Part shown: positions 48,064 to 59,029 of the stretch, piece after piece
Numbering within the stretch: the first letter of the stretch is position 1
Layout of the letters: every line of letters starts with the position of its first letter
Assembly: GCA_016802295.1 (NCBI GenBank)
Contig: JAESIW010000200.1
Coordinates: 3,188,048-3,252,047 of the forward strand
Direction of reading: 5' to 3'
DNA from: Brachionus rotundiformis
Taxonomy: Eukaryota > Rotifera > Eurotatoria > Ploima > Brachionidae
Length of the DNA: 64,000 nucleotides
Notes under the pieces: generated by a model
Database searches by the model: none
What the model saw: only the letters and a program-made list of their open reading frames with translations
Told to the model about the DNA's origin: nothing
Program-made: the position numbers and the translations under genes

Positions 48064-48959
48064 TGTATAATTTTCAAATTATGCTTTGTTTGAAAATTTA
48101 TTTAATTGTCGAAACTTAATTTAAAAGAGGAAAATAATTAAATATGACTAATATCTATCTACTTAGAATCTTATAATTTTATTGAATCAATAGTTATTCC
48201 AAAATTTATTTTTGATGACGCATATAAAAATATTCAAATCTGTAAATTTTTTAGTAAATTTGTCTATTCGTTTCGCTTAATGAACAAAAAGTAATAATTT
48301 TTAATTAAGAAAATACGTACGTCATCAAATTTCTTAAAAAAATAAATTTTGAAATATTAATTAATTAGTTAATCGGTCGAATAATACTAGCAAGATTTTT
48401 AAAAAAATTAGATGATTTTCTAATATTTTTTGATAAAAGAAAATTTTAAAAAAATCTAGCTCTCTCTTAATAAAATAAATGAGAGCATTTTTGTGAATAA
48501 AAAAATGAAATGATAAAAGAATAATTTCTTGAAAACCCGGGATCTTAAGATTCTAAGTTTTATTTTTCATTTAAGACTGGTTTTTAAATTTTCAACAAAA
48601 ACCATAAAACATAAACTGAATTCGTAAAAATTCTCCAATTAAGGAAACCAAAATTTGGAGCCTTCTGAAATTTTTGCATCTTTAATCATTTTAAATTTAT
48701 TTTGTTTATAACAATTTGTTATTTAAACAAATTTTTTTCAAATTTTTATTTTATTTATCAATTTTTTTAAATAATAATAAAATTAAAAACATAATAATGT
48801 TTAATATTAAAAAAAACATAGACATGATTAAGAGTAATTTAACATTCAAAACTATGCCAGAGAAACACTCAGGACAAAGAACCAAAGCCTTAAATTGGTC
48901 ATAACAAAAATTTTAATAATAATTTTGTAATTCTTAATAATTTTTGACTTATTCGTCAA
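48064..48959. other. Spacer upstream of the His/Ser-rich gene
   Basis: AT-rich. A short plus-strand ORF at 48798-48904 has no visible similarity and is not called. Confidence 0.4.
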
Positions 48960-51900
48960 TTATTCTTTTTCATTAAATATACTATCAAAAACATCAGCAT
49001 TTTCCTCAAATTTGTTGTCACTTGAAACTTGATTTTCTTTTAATTCTAGACTTTTATTTTCAACTTTATCATCAGCCAGACAATTAATCACTGAATCATT
49101 AGGATCATCATTCTCTAATTTATTTCCGTTATCATTAACTACTTCCTTTTGGTCATCAGTTTCATTTTTTTCATCATTTTTCTCAATCTGTGTCTCATCT
49201 TCCTTTGAGCCAGATTCAATCGGCTTAAACCATGTAATTTTAACATTCTTGCAAACTTTTCCCAATGACTTGGTACACTTGGAGTAAGCAATTTCAGCAT
49301 CTCGTCTGGTAACAAAATCAACCAACACACATGTCTGTGTTTCGTCATTTTCGTCCTTTTTCTCCTCAATTTTTTCAATATTTAATGAACCAATTTTAAC
49401 AAGATTAATAATGTTTGATTTTTCTTCTTCATTTTCAACCCCTGAAAAAAGGAGCTGCTTTGGTCTTCGGTCAACAGAAACCCTTGAATAAGTGTACATT
49501 GACGCTGGTGCCAATTGATGAACAGGTTTGGGAGCCGATTTGTTTACTAGTTTATTGGCACCTGCTTTCAAAAAGCTAGTTGTATTCAAGCGTTTATTAT
49601 TAATTTTTAATTGATGTACAGGTGGAATAACAAAAGAAGGTTTATGGCTTTTTGCTGGTCCAAAAGATCCAGGATGTTTGCTTTCGCCTTCGATTTCAAG
49701 ATCGTCCATTTTTTTGCTCAAAATTTCCTTTTCTTTGTCAATTGCTTCGTTTAATTTTTTCACTAAATTTAAAATTTGTGTTTTTTCCTCTACTGTTTTA
49801 GCTTGTTCCAATTTGGACATTAAAATTTTTTGGTCTTTTAATTGTTGTTCAATTAGCTCCCTGGCTTTTTTCTGAACTTCTATTTTAAGCAATAAGGCTT
49901 TCTTTTTGTTCTCATCTTGGATTTTTTTAGCCATAGCCAAACTCTCCGGTGTTTCTGCTGAAGCTTTATGCGCAGATTCCTCGGGTTTTGTCGCCTCGCT
50001 ACTTAATTGGCTGGTAAACACTGTTTTTGTTAATGTGCCAGTCGATGACACATTTACAGATTGTTGAATTGGCTTGGCCAAGTTTTCCTTATTCAAGCTT
50101 TCGCTAGTAGCTTCGCCTTGTCCAGGGTAACTCAACCTATCTTTGAGCGGTCTTTTGAGAGAGGGTTCACCGACTGCAGGAGACTGTGGGGCGCTTTGAG
50201 CCGCAGCTTGTTGATGCTGATGTTGCTGCTGCTGTTTTAAATAGCTCGAGAGCCAGTAAAGCCGAATAAATCTGTTATTAAATACTGGCTGTGGCGATTT
50301 GTAGGCTGCAAAAGCTTCAGTATTTGACGAAAATTGTATCAGTGCAGCATCATTCAAATTATCGTAATGGCATTGAATGTCAAAGATATTGCCAAATTTA
50401 GAAAAATGCTGCTTCATCTTATCGACAGTGTTCAGACTAGAGGGTATTTTTCTCAATATTAGAGTAGTGTTTTGAGGATTTGGTGGCTGAAACTGGCCTT
50501 GATTACGTGATGTTGGAATGTATTGAGGAGTTGGAAGCAAACCATGCTGTTGAGATTGTGTTTGAACAGAATTGGCTTGTTGATTTGAAAATTGATCATT
50601 ATTTACATCATAAGCTATTGAATTGTTATTGTATGAATTATTGTTTGATTCATTTAAACCGAGTTTTACGTTTGAGTTAACTACAAAATAAAAATATTAA
50701 ATAAAATTTTTTATGGATAAGTTTTCGATAATTGGATTAAATTATTGATATTGAAATTGAATTTTCATTAATAATTTAACATTTCAATAAATGATAATCA
50801 TATCAAAATTCAAAAATAAAGATTGATTATTTTATATTCATGTTGCACTTAAATTGATAAATGAATTCAATGTTCTAGATATTTTATTCTTCATTTAAAA
50901 AATTCTATCTAAATAAAATCTTAATGCTTTTGTATGTGAAAATTGGTAAAAAACAACATGAAAAAAATAAGATAAGTATTAATTTCACTTATCGTACTGA
51001 AAATAATTGTCGTCTTGAAATTTTTGTAATGATTAAATAAAAAATTTTTGCTTGATTAAGTTTAAATAGTTATTTGAATATTATCAAGATAATTAATTAA
51101 ATTCATTAAGTTAAAAAAATGAGTTTTAAACTTTAAGCAAAAAATTGAATAGTGTATTAATAAATTAAAAACCTTGTTCATAACGCTTTCCCATGGATAA
51201 TTTAGTCCCTTATTGATTGAACAATAGAGCTAAAATATAATTTTATATTTAAACTCCCTTAACATATTGATTATGATATAATTTTATGTTTAAGGAGATG
51301 ATCTATTTAAGATGATTAAAAATAATCAAAATTTCTTAAAGATTTTTGAACAATAGAAATTTCTTTCAATTCATTTTTAAAATTTCAAACTCTTCTGTTA
51401 TCTTAAAGTGGTAATCATTATAAAATTTTAACAAATTTTTTAGTGGTAATTTTTTAGTGGTAATTATAATTCTTTTAGTTATTAAGAAATTGTTAATAAC
51501 TAAAAGAATTATAATCTTTTTACGATATTAAGCTCGGTTAATCTAGTGTTAACTTATTCGTTTTTATTTAGTTTTTTATATAACAATGTACTTTCTTGAA
51601 TGATCTAACAAAAAACCAAAAGAAATTGAAAAGGTACAAGAAAGAGCAGCTAAAATGGTTCACAACGACAAAATCTGAATTATGCTGAACGGCTCTTTAT
51701 TATAACCCTCACTAGTCTGAATAATAAATATAATAATGAAAATAACATGAGAATACGTGATCAAAATGTACAAGATACACAAAAATTCTAATTAAGTCAG
51801 TGCCTTTGGAAGAGCTTAAGTTGAGATGAAAATATTGTCAATGACAAAATCGGTCTGGAAATACAGTCATCCAGTTACCATAATTCTTCAAGTAGAAGTA

Positions 51901-53928
51901 ACTTGCTTGAAATTTAATTAATGAAAATTTCTCGAATAGAAGAAATACTTTGATGAGCAGACTCTCTTATTTAATGAAATAAGCTAAGAATACCAAGAAT
52001 ATGTTTGAATACAGAATTAGATTAGTACATCTTTGGAATAATGAGACAATCGAATTATAAGTTAATACCATTTGATTTAAATATCAAAAAATGAAGTCTA
52101 ATTCATATTGGTTCAGAAAATCCTTAGCTTAGTTAAACCATTTTTAGCAGATGTGGTGCATAGAAGTTATCTAAAACAATTCTTGGAAAAGATTTGGATA
52201 TTTATATTCAAAATGACTTGAAAAGGACTAACCAAGTAAAATATTGCACTAGTCGCGGAAATTGTATTTTGGATTAGAAAAAGTCTCAGAAATTTAAACA
52301 TTGATACATTGAGAATGCTCTACACAGCAGTGGTTAGACCTCATTTAGAGTTTGCCTAAATTCATGGTGTCCATTTATTGAAAAAGACATTTCAGAAATC
52401 GAAAAAGTCCAAAGAATGAAAAAAATAATCCCTTCATTTTGAAAATTTGGCTTTGAGTCTGAAAGACTTATATTGTTTAAGTTTAACTAGTCTCAAAATA
52501 AGACGGATTAGGGGAGATTTAATCCAACTTTTTAAATTATTAACAGATATGAAATGTTCAATTTTGAAAATGGTATAAATTATTGTCGAAATCAGTCGTA
52601 TAGCTTAAGAAAACATGACAAATGTATAATTAGAAATGTGAAAAGTTGCATGCAACGATATCATTTCTTAACAAAAAGAGAAGCTAATGTTTGGGGTAGT
52701 CTTTCTCAGAACATCGTCAATTACAAATCAATAATTAACTTCAAAATTAACATGGACAAATGGCTCAACAAACAGTCTAATTCACTCTCATAGCTTCGAA
52801 GAAAGCTAACCCGACAGGGTCACAGTATTGACAACTACTGCTACTAATTTATAAATCCAAATAAATTTTAATTAATTTTTAAGTTTAAATTTAACAATAA
52901 AAAAAGATTATTTTGGATAAATTATGGCAAATACTCGACTTACATGTTCTCTTAATTCCCCTTTGCTGTGATTGATCTTGAGTTTCATCTTCATTGCCCG
53001 ATGTGACTATGCTCACTAAATTCCTTGGCCTATTCGAATTGACCATTTGACGCTGGATTGTTTGACCCTGCTGATTGGGCTGAATAGGCGATGGTGTGTA
53101 TACATTATCACTGATATTTGACTGCATATTTACATTGGGCATTCTTTGGGTATAATTAGCACCTTTTTGGTACCTTGGCTGACCATTTTTGTTTAGTTGA
53201 ACGCGTCTCTTGTTCCCATATTGATTGCTGTACTGAGAGGACTGGACCTTAATGGACATTTGTCCTGACTGGGCAAAGGCCCTCTGACCAGATTCGTCAT
53301 GTTCAAAGGAGTCTATTTCGCCACGTTGCTTTTTGTCCACAATCTGGCCGGGCGATCTGGAGCGTGATCGCGAGTATGGAGACCGGCTTCGTGAACGTCG
53401 TAGCGGGGATATTGACGATGATGAGGAAGAGGAGGAACGCGACACACCATGGGTCCTGGTGCGGTTCTTGCGGCGTCGACTGTGGCTACTGGCCCGGTTG
53501 GGTCGGTTAGACACGTCGATCTCTTGGTAGTCCCGCGACAGTCGGCTTCTCTGAGACTTTGAGTCGCGTCGCTGATCAGCGTCTTTTTTGCGCTCATCTT
53601 CGCCTGGTTTTTCGTTCGAGATTTCGCCGCTATCTACTTGTAAATAAGTCTTCTTGAAAAGAGCGTCGAAGAATCTGTCGACGAAAGAGTGTGTGTTTGG
53701 CTCGAGAAACACTTCCAGGTCTTCTATGCAGCGTTGACGCGAAGGCTCGTCATTTTCAACCTTTTTGGCTAAAGCGACTATGTACAGAGCCAGTTTGTCC
53801 GAGTCGCCTTCAAAGCTTAAGATAACATAAACTTAAAAAATATTTTGTCTCAAAAAAATTAAATATTACATTGGATTTAGTATCTTTATCAGCCATTTTT
53901 TTAAAGCCTCTTGGTTCTCTATTTTCAT
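48960..53928 (-). CDS. RBM26: RBM26/RBM27-like RNA-binding protein
   Basis: Three exons: 53928-53870, 53815-52944, 50680-48960. The PWI-like N-terminus (MKIENQEALKKWLIKILNPI, IVALAKKVENDE, RCIEDLEVFL) matches RBM26. Next comes an Arg/Ser-rich region (RRSRSRSPYSRSRSRSPG), then a block RPRNLVSIVTSGNED like human RPNLIGLTSGD. Exon 3 has an RRM (TTLILRKIPSSLNTVDKMKQ, GALIQF-like AALIQF, NNRFIRLYW), a Gln run, a coiled coil (KKALLLKIEVQKKARELIEQ) and a degenerate C-terminal RRM (QLLFSGVE). Human family members carry a CCCH zinc finger before the RRM; none is present here. The family works in nuclear RNA export and poly(A)-tail exosome targeting. Intron 2 is 2.26 kb and holds LINE debris. Confidence 0.88.
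51463..51515. repeat. Perfect 22-bp inverted repeat in RBM26 intron 2
   Basis: 51463-51484 and 51494-51515 are exact reverse complements (core TTCTTTTAGTTATTA) with a 9-nt loop. It lies just before the LINE debris. Confidence 0.8.
51590..52240 (+). mobile_element. Degenerate RT-like debris
   Basis: Short broken runs recall RT C-terminal regions (KVQERAAKMVHND at about 51630; DLDIYIQNDLK...NQVKYCTSRGN at about 52190-52260). Many stops and frame changes; probably part of the same LINE or a nested one. Confidence 0.5.
52241..52850 (+). mobile_element. CR1/L2-like LINE 3' end, degenerate, sense opposite to RBM26
   Basis: Frame-hopping reading gives NIDTLRMLYTAVVRPHLEFA, FIEKDISEIEKVQR, then an open run from 52554 to 52793 (NFENGINYCRNQSYSLRKHD, RYHFLTKREANVWGSLSQN, KINMDKWLNKQSNSLS). 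This is the C-terminal end of a non-LTR reverse transcriptase. After the stop come CCCGACAGGG and ACTACTGCTACTAAT, a hairpin-like G/C block and a tail like that at 16755-16850. Earlier frames carry several stops, so it is dead. Confidence 0.8.
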
Positions 53929-54597
53929 GATGTTTGCTGTTGTGGTCAGATAAAAGCAATTTGGACAAAATAATTGTTCTTGTAAAAAATTCAAAAATAT
54001 GAAAGAATATTCGGTTTTGGATGTTTAGTTTTTAGACTAATATAAATATAGAAAAGATATTTTATTTTCGCAAACGATGGTTGTTATTGAAAATGAATTT
54101 TGATTATAAATTTCGAAAAATTTACTATTTGATTTGTATATGTTAATAGATGGATTTAATTAAATAAAAATTGCAAAATGCAGATACATGATGTTTTTTT
54201 GTTTGTCCGTTTTGTTAAATTATGCTACTTGAATTGATAAAATGTAAGAAATTTGTGACTGTGAGGCTATTTGATCAAAAAAATGTTACCTAAAAATATA
54301 AGCGATAGAGAAAATACATCCTTCATCAATAAATAATAAATAATCTAAGTCAATTTTATGTTTTTAATAAACTGAACTTACTACTCAATTATAAAATAGA
54401 GGTGGCTGTAAATTTTATTTATCCTTTCTCCTATAAATATAAATCAAATTTCTATTGTCCATGGATCTTAGACTTTAAAAAAAAAATAAATAAGCAAGAA
54501 CTGTATGTTTATTTAATAAATAATTAATATATTTGAAGCATAAAAAACATTCTTTCAGATTATTTTTTTCCTAATAGGCTTTACATTTGTTTTCACC
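53929..54597. other. Upstream region of RBM26
   Basis: AT-rich, presumably the promoter; no motif recognised. Confidence 0.4.
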
Positions 54598-54886
54598 ACA
54601 GGATCATTGTTTTCGATTTCGACTCAAGTTCATCGTTTGCTTAAATCATTCCTTTATTTAATTGAGCGATTTTAATACTCTTAGTTACTGCTGATCGTCC
54701 AGGATGCTTTTCAGAATTTCAATATGAATTAGACATCATATAACCAAAAAGTGTCAAATTCAGAATTAACTACAATATAGTTAAAATAAGAAAAATTAAT
54801 TAATTAATAAAAAATTAAACTACCGGTAAAATTCTTTATTTAATAAACAGTATAATGTAAAAAAGTAAAAACAATTAAATAGCTAT

Positions 54887-55063
54887 TTAATATAAACCAG
54901 AAAGACCACATGATCCTAATCCGTATCCAGTCCATGGAGCAGTCAAACCATAGTGAGGAAGGGTGTTCAAACCCAATCCATAGCCATAGCTAGCCAAGCC
55001 ATGGTAACCCAAACCGTAGCCATATGAAGCTAATGGAGCAGCATAGTTCAAACCACAGGCCAT
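54887..55063 (-). CDS. 58-residue Gly/Tyr/Leu-rich protein, copy B
   Basis: Same 58 residues as copies A and C: MACGLNYAAPLASYGYGLGY at the start and GSCGLSGLY at the end. Intronless, no signal peptide, function unknown. The 5' flank (about 330 bp) and 3' flank are shared with the other copies; the TATA context reads TACCCTC where the others have TACTCTC. Only the surrounding repeat and small UTR changes tell this copy apart. Confidence 0.83.
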   Translation of the reverse strand: MACGLNYAAPLASYGYGLGYHGLASYGYGLGLNTLPHYGLTAPWTGYGLGSCGLSGLY

Positions 55064-55147
55064 TTTATTTTCTTGACTTTTAAATTACTAGACTTGAAAT
55101 TTATAATATTTTGTGTTGTTGTGAATATTAGACAAAAAAATAATCTC

Positions 55148-55155
55148 TATTTATA
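55148..55155 (-). promoter_or_regulatory. TATA box of Gly/Tyr gene B
   Basis: TATAAATA on the minus strand, 85-92 bp upstream of the ATG as in copy A. Confidence 0.75.
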
Positions 55156-55480
55156 CCCTCTGCTAACACAATTATCAATATTCATTTGGTTTAATTTAAT
55201 AAAATCAAAATAGGAAAATTAACAAAAAAAATATTTTTAAAACAATAGATCGAAAATCATTTTCAAATAAATACTTGACATTAATGAAAATTGAGCATTT
55301 ATTCTTATTAATACAAGATATCAAATTGAAATCGATCCAATTTAGTCTCTAATTGATTGGAAATATTTTATATGATTCAATAGTTTCAATTTTGGAAAAT
55401 AATTTTAAAAGCGTCACAATACCATCAATATTATCATGAACTCTGCATGGTATTTCATGGTTAAAGCTATTTTCTTAAAA

Positions 55481-56267
55481 AATATATTATATGAAAATCA
55501 TTTAGTTATTATTCAATTATATTTTTTGTTGACGAGATTTCTTCTTATCACTGATTTTTTTTCAAAAAAAATTCTATGATCTGATTAGACCAAAAACTTA
55601 TTAGTTATTGAATTTTCCTTAATACTTATTTTTTTGAAATAAAAATTTAAAGAAAATCGATGATTAATATTTTTGATTGCTCAGTTAGATTACAAATACA
55701 AATATTTCTTCCATAGAACTCTTTTAACACTAGAAAGCCCGACCAAAAAATGACAAAAATTTAAAAACTAATTTTTAAAAAAACTATCATAGAATAGCAA
55801 CATTTTTTTTGATATTCAATAAAGTCTCCATAAATCTATAAAATAAAATACTGAATATTAAATTCTGTTTCTGCATTCAAAAGATATTGAGATATGAAAT
55901 TTAAAAAAATGGGTCTAAAAAACCCGTCGGGTCTTCAAGTGTTAGAATAAACTCGAATTACTTTTAGATGAAAGCATTTAATTTCCGAATTTTCTTGAGA
56001 TATTTTTCAAATGAATAGCGATGATATCAATCAAGAGAAGTCTAACTAGAAAGCTATAATTTGTCCCATACATGATACTTGATCAAATAAATAAGGTCTT
56101 AAAAATATCGCATAAATTTTTTACAAAGTAGTCTTGATCTTAATATTTCTTTTATTTTTAAACTTTTTTTTTGCGAAAAGAACAAATGTAAAATTAATCT
56201 GAAATGAGCATATTAAATAAGATTTTTTTTTCTTCAAATTAATAAATAAAACTTTAATCTTAATAAA
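55481..56267. other. Spacer before the secreted Cys-rich pair
   Basis: No coding sequence. Contains the MITE-like element at 55727-55950. Confidence 0.5.
55727..55950. mobile_element. MITE-like element with inverted ends
   Basis: The left end AACACTAGAAAGCCCGAC and the reverse complement of the right end, AACACTTGAAGACCCGAC, match at 15 of 18 positions. About 220 bp, AT-rich inside, non-coding. The flanks TTAA (left) and TTAG (right) hint at a piggyBac-like TTAA target, not proven. Confidence 0.6.
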
Positions 56268-57007
56268 ATGAAATTTACATTATTATTCTTTTTTGCTGCA
56301 TTAACAATTATTGCATCAATTGAATGCAATTCTTTTTATAAATCAATTAATAATGACCAATTGCAAACTGCATTGTCATCTTTACCAATGGATCAAATTC
56401 CAGATTATTTTAAAAATCCAAGGGATAAGTATGAAAATATATTTTTGTTCGACAATTTAATTTTTTTGTTAAATAAAAAATTAGTTCTAATTGGTGCTGT
56501 AAAGTTGAAGTACCGATTTTGACTCTTCAAAAAACCAGAGTCGCTAGTTACCAAATTACCAACAGTCAAAATGTTAAATGCGGGTATTGAATATTAATAA
56601 AATATTAAGTTGGTTTTTAAATAATTTTATTTATTAATTGTTTTTAGTTCTTCAAGTTGCGGATTTTTAGGGCTATTTAAATGCACAAAATGGTGCACTC
56701 AATATTGGTAAATTAGATTTTATGTTTTGTAGATTTTTACTTCATAGTAAAAAATTTTTAAAGGACCGAAACTCGCTACTTTACTGAACATTATCCTGTT
56801 ACTCAACAACAAGCTTGTCCAACTGATCAAGAAATATGTTGTGAAAATTATTTCTTCATTTTAGATCACTGCTTTCGTAATTATATTAAGATTGATATGA
56901 AAAATATTACCATTATTTTTTTTTTAGATATAACCGAAGTTCAACAAAATCTGGAGCTTCTGGCAGCCCTGAATAATCAAGGAATTGTCATCCCAATCGG
57001 AAAATAG
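56268..57007 (+). CDS. Secreted Cys-rich protein, tandem copy 1
   Basis: Five exons: 56268-56428, 56485-56583, 56648-56707, 56764-56876, 56938-57007, all GT-AG and in frame; about 167 residues. A signal peptide (MKFTLLFFFAALTIIASIEC) is followed by LQTALSSLPMDQIPDYF, NWCCKVEVPI, SCGFLG, CTKWCTQYWTETRY, a CC pair in EICCENYF, DHCF and a C-terminal helix VQQNLELLAALNNQGIVIP. Ten or so Cys suggest a disulfide-rich extracellular fold. I do not recognise the family. It shares plan and spacing with the next gene, 175 bp downstream. Confidence 0.82.
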
Positions 57008-57181
57008 AAATAAAAACATTTATTTTAGTCATAATAAACTTTTTAAAATATTTATATAGTTAATTATTATTTTAAAATTTAATATGGTTCGACAAAGATT
57101 TTCTTGAGAAATAAACATAAGAATTTAATTTTATCGTTAAATTAAATTTTCGATTTAGGAAAAAAGTTTTTATTATCAAGA

Positions 57182-57873
57182 ATGGTTAAATATTTCATTC
57201 TATTAACAGTTATATTGAATTTTTATTCAATATCGACTGAAATAATTTTGAATAAAAATGAACCCGAAAAAATACAGAAAGCATTATCATTTTTGTCTGA
57301 AGATCATATTCCAGAATATTTCAAAAATAAAATCAAAAATGAAAAGTAAAAAAATCAAGTTCTTTATTTATTCTTATTATATTTGATAAAAGAAAATTAA
57401 ACAATTATGTTTTAAGTTCAAATTGGTGTTGTCAAATCAATGTTCCGATTGAAAATATTCAACAAACAAGAGTTATAAGTTCTAATATTGTAAAATCAGG
57501 AACACACAGATGTGGGTTAGAAATATAAAAGATCAAATTAAACTTTTATAAAATTTTCCGAATAGCTATCAATCATGTGGGTTTTTAGGTTTAGGAAGTT
57601 GTACAAAATGGTGTATAACTTATTGGACCGAAACAATTTATCAATTGGAAACTTATGAAGTAACTCATCAAAAACCGTGTCCAGCACAGTATGTTACTTG
57701 TTGTGAGGATCATTTTCTAATAATGGATCATTGCTTTCGTAATTTTTTAAAATAAATTTTAATAACCAATTTTTAATTCTATGTTTTAAGATATTAATGA
57801 AATCCAAAACAATTTAGAATTAATGGCAATCCTAAACGATCAAGGAATTATTCTTCCACCTATAGGCAAATAA
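57182..57873 (+). CDS. Secreted Cys-rich protein, tandem copy 2
   Basis: Four exons: 57182-57345, 57417-57515, 57566-57738, 57791-57873; about 172 residues. Signal peptide MVKYFILLTVILNFYSIST, then IQKALSFLSEDHIPEYF, NWCCQINVPI, SCGFLGLGSCTKWCITYWTE, VTCCEDHF, MDHCF and IQNNLELMAILNDQGIILPP. Every Cys of copy 1 has a partner. The intron that splits the TAT TGG codons in copy 1 is missing: the coding sequence runs straight through. Identity is moderate, so the duplication is not recent. Function unknown. Confidence 0.82.
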
Positions 57874-58069
57874 GATGATTATTAAGATTAGGAAAAAATA
57901 ACATCCTAAATTTGAAATAAATGGATTAAAAAAAATATGATTTAATAATAAATAAAATAACCATAAATCTATTGACATATATTTCAATTATCTTTATTTT
58001 GGTAAATTGAAGATTAATACCTAAAAAAATGATCATCTTCAAAAATTATTATAAAAAAGGTTTTTGAAA
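57874..58069. other. Short spacer before duplicon C
   Basis: AT-rich; nothing seen. Confidence 0.4.
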
Positions 58070-58364
58070 AAATAGTCTAAGAACACTTAAGAATATTCGA
58101 TTAGATATTTATTTGATTATAAAAATAAAACAAAGGAAAATTGAATAATGTAAAATATTTGCAATCAATTAGAGACTAAATTGGATCGATTTCAATTTGA
58201 TTTCTTGTATTAATAAGAATAAATGCTCAATTTTCATTAATGTCAAGTATTTATTTGAAAATGATTTTCGATCTATTGTTTTAAAAATATTTTTTTGTTA
58301 ATTTTCCTATTTTGATTTTATTAAATTAAACTAAATGAATATTGATAATTGTGTTAGCAGAGAG

Positions 58365-58372
58365 TATAAATA
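58365..58372 (+). promoter_or_regulatory. TATA box of Gly/Tyr gene C
   Basis: TATAAATA in the context TTAGCAGAGAGTATAAATAG, 85-92 bp before the ATG. Confidence 0.75.
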
Positions 58373-58456
58373 GAGATTATTTTTTTGTCTAATATTCACA
58401 ACAACACAAAATATTATAAATTTCAAGTCTAGTAATTTAAAAGTCAAGAAAATAAA

Positions 58457-58633
58457 ATGGCCTGTGGTTTGAACTATGCTGCTCCATTAGCTTCATATGG
58501 CTACGGTTTGGGTTACCATGGCTTGGCTAGCTATGGCTATGGATTGGGTTTGAACACCCTTCCTCACTATGGTTTGACTGCTCCATGGACTGGATACGGA
58601 TTAGGATCATGTGGTCTTTCTGGTTTATATTAA
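58457..58633 (+). CDS. 58-residue Gly/Tyr/Leu-rich protein, copy C
   Basis: Identical in protein sequence to copies A and B. Units LASYGYGLGYHG and LASYGYGLGLNT are an internal imperfect repeat of about 13 residues, so the protein itself may have grown by repeat duplication. Poly(A) signal AATAAA at 58680-58685 in the shared 3' flank. Not a recognised family; no signal peptide. Confidence 0.85.
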   Translation: MACGLNYAAPLASYGYGLGYHGLASYGYGLGLNTLPHYGLTAPWTGYGLGSCGLSGLY

Positions 58634-59029
58634 ATAGCTATTTAATTGTTTTTACTTTTTTACATTATACTGTTTATTAAATAAAGAATTTTACCGGTAG
58701 TTTAATTTTTTATTAATTTTTAATCAAATTATCGTTTTCTAGAATATAACAAATAATTAATTTTTTTATTTCTCATATTGACTAATTGTTTTTGCTTATT
58801 ATGCTTTGCTTTATAAATTTAACATGAGATTTTAATTCAATATTTTAAATGATTATGATATTTGTTTAACTTATTCATTATTTAGGAATAAAATACTTAT
58901 AAAAACTGTTCTTAAGTAATATTTGATTTGGCAATCAACGAAATTATTTCATCATACACCGTAGTTATTTTAAATATTTCTCCATGCTCTTACTTTTTAT
59001 TTAATCAGAATTAATTAGATAATTTACCA

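Larger units (their letters stand above)
54598..55480 (-). repeat. Gly/Tyr gene duplicon B
   Basis: Matches the reverse complement of 61240-62120 (duplicon D) throughout, including about 280 bp downstream of the gene that A and C lack. B and D therefore form a second inverted pair. Confidence 0.88.
58070..58925 (+). repeat. Gly/Tyr gene duplicon C
   Basis: Partner of duplicon A (43500-44310) in opposite orientation; the match extends on both sides of the gene, including the distal block with TAATAAGCAAAAA. Confidence 0.88.

Noticed and set aside
48798..48904. Short plus-strand ORF ending KALNWS
   Set aside because: 35 codons, no start context, no homolog, no repeat in the window.
53313..53597. 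94-codon minus-strand and 65-codon plus-strand ORFs in RBM26 exon 2
   Set aside because: Frame shadows of the G+C-rich RS region; the RBM26 frame is supported by homology.
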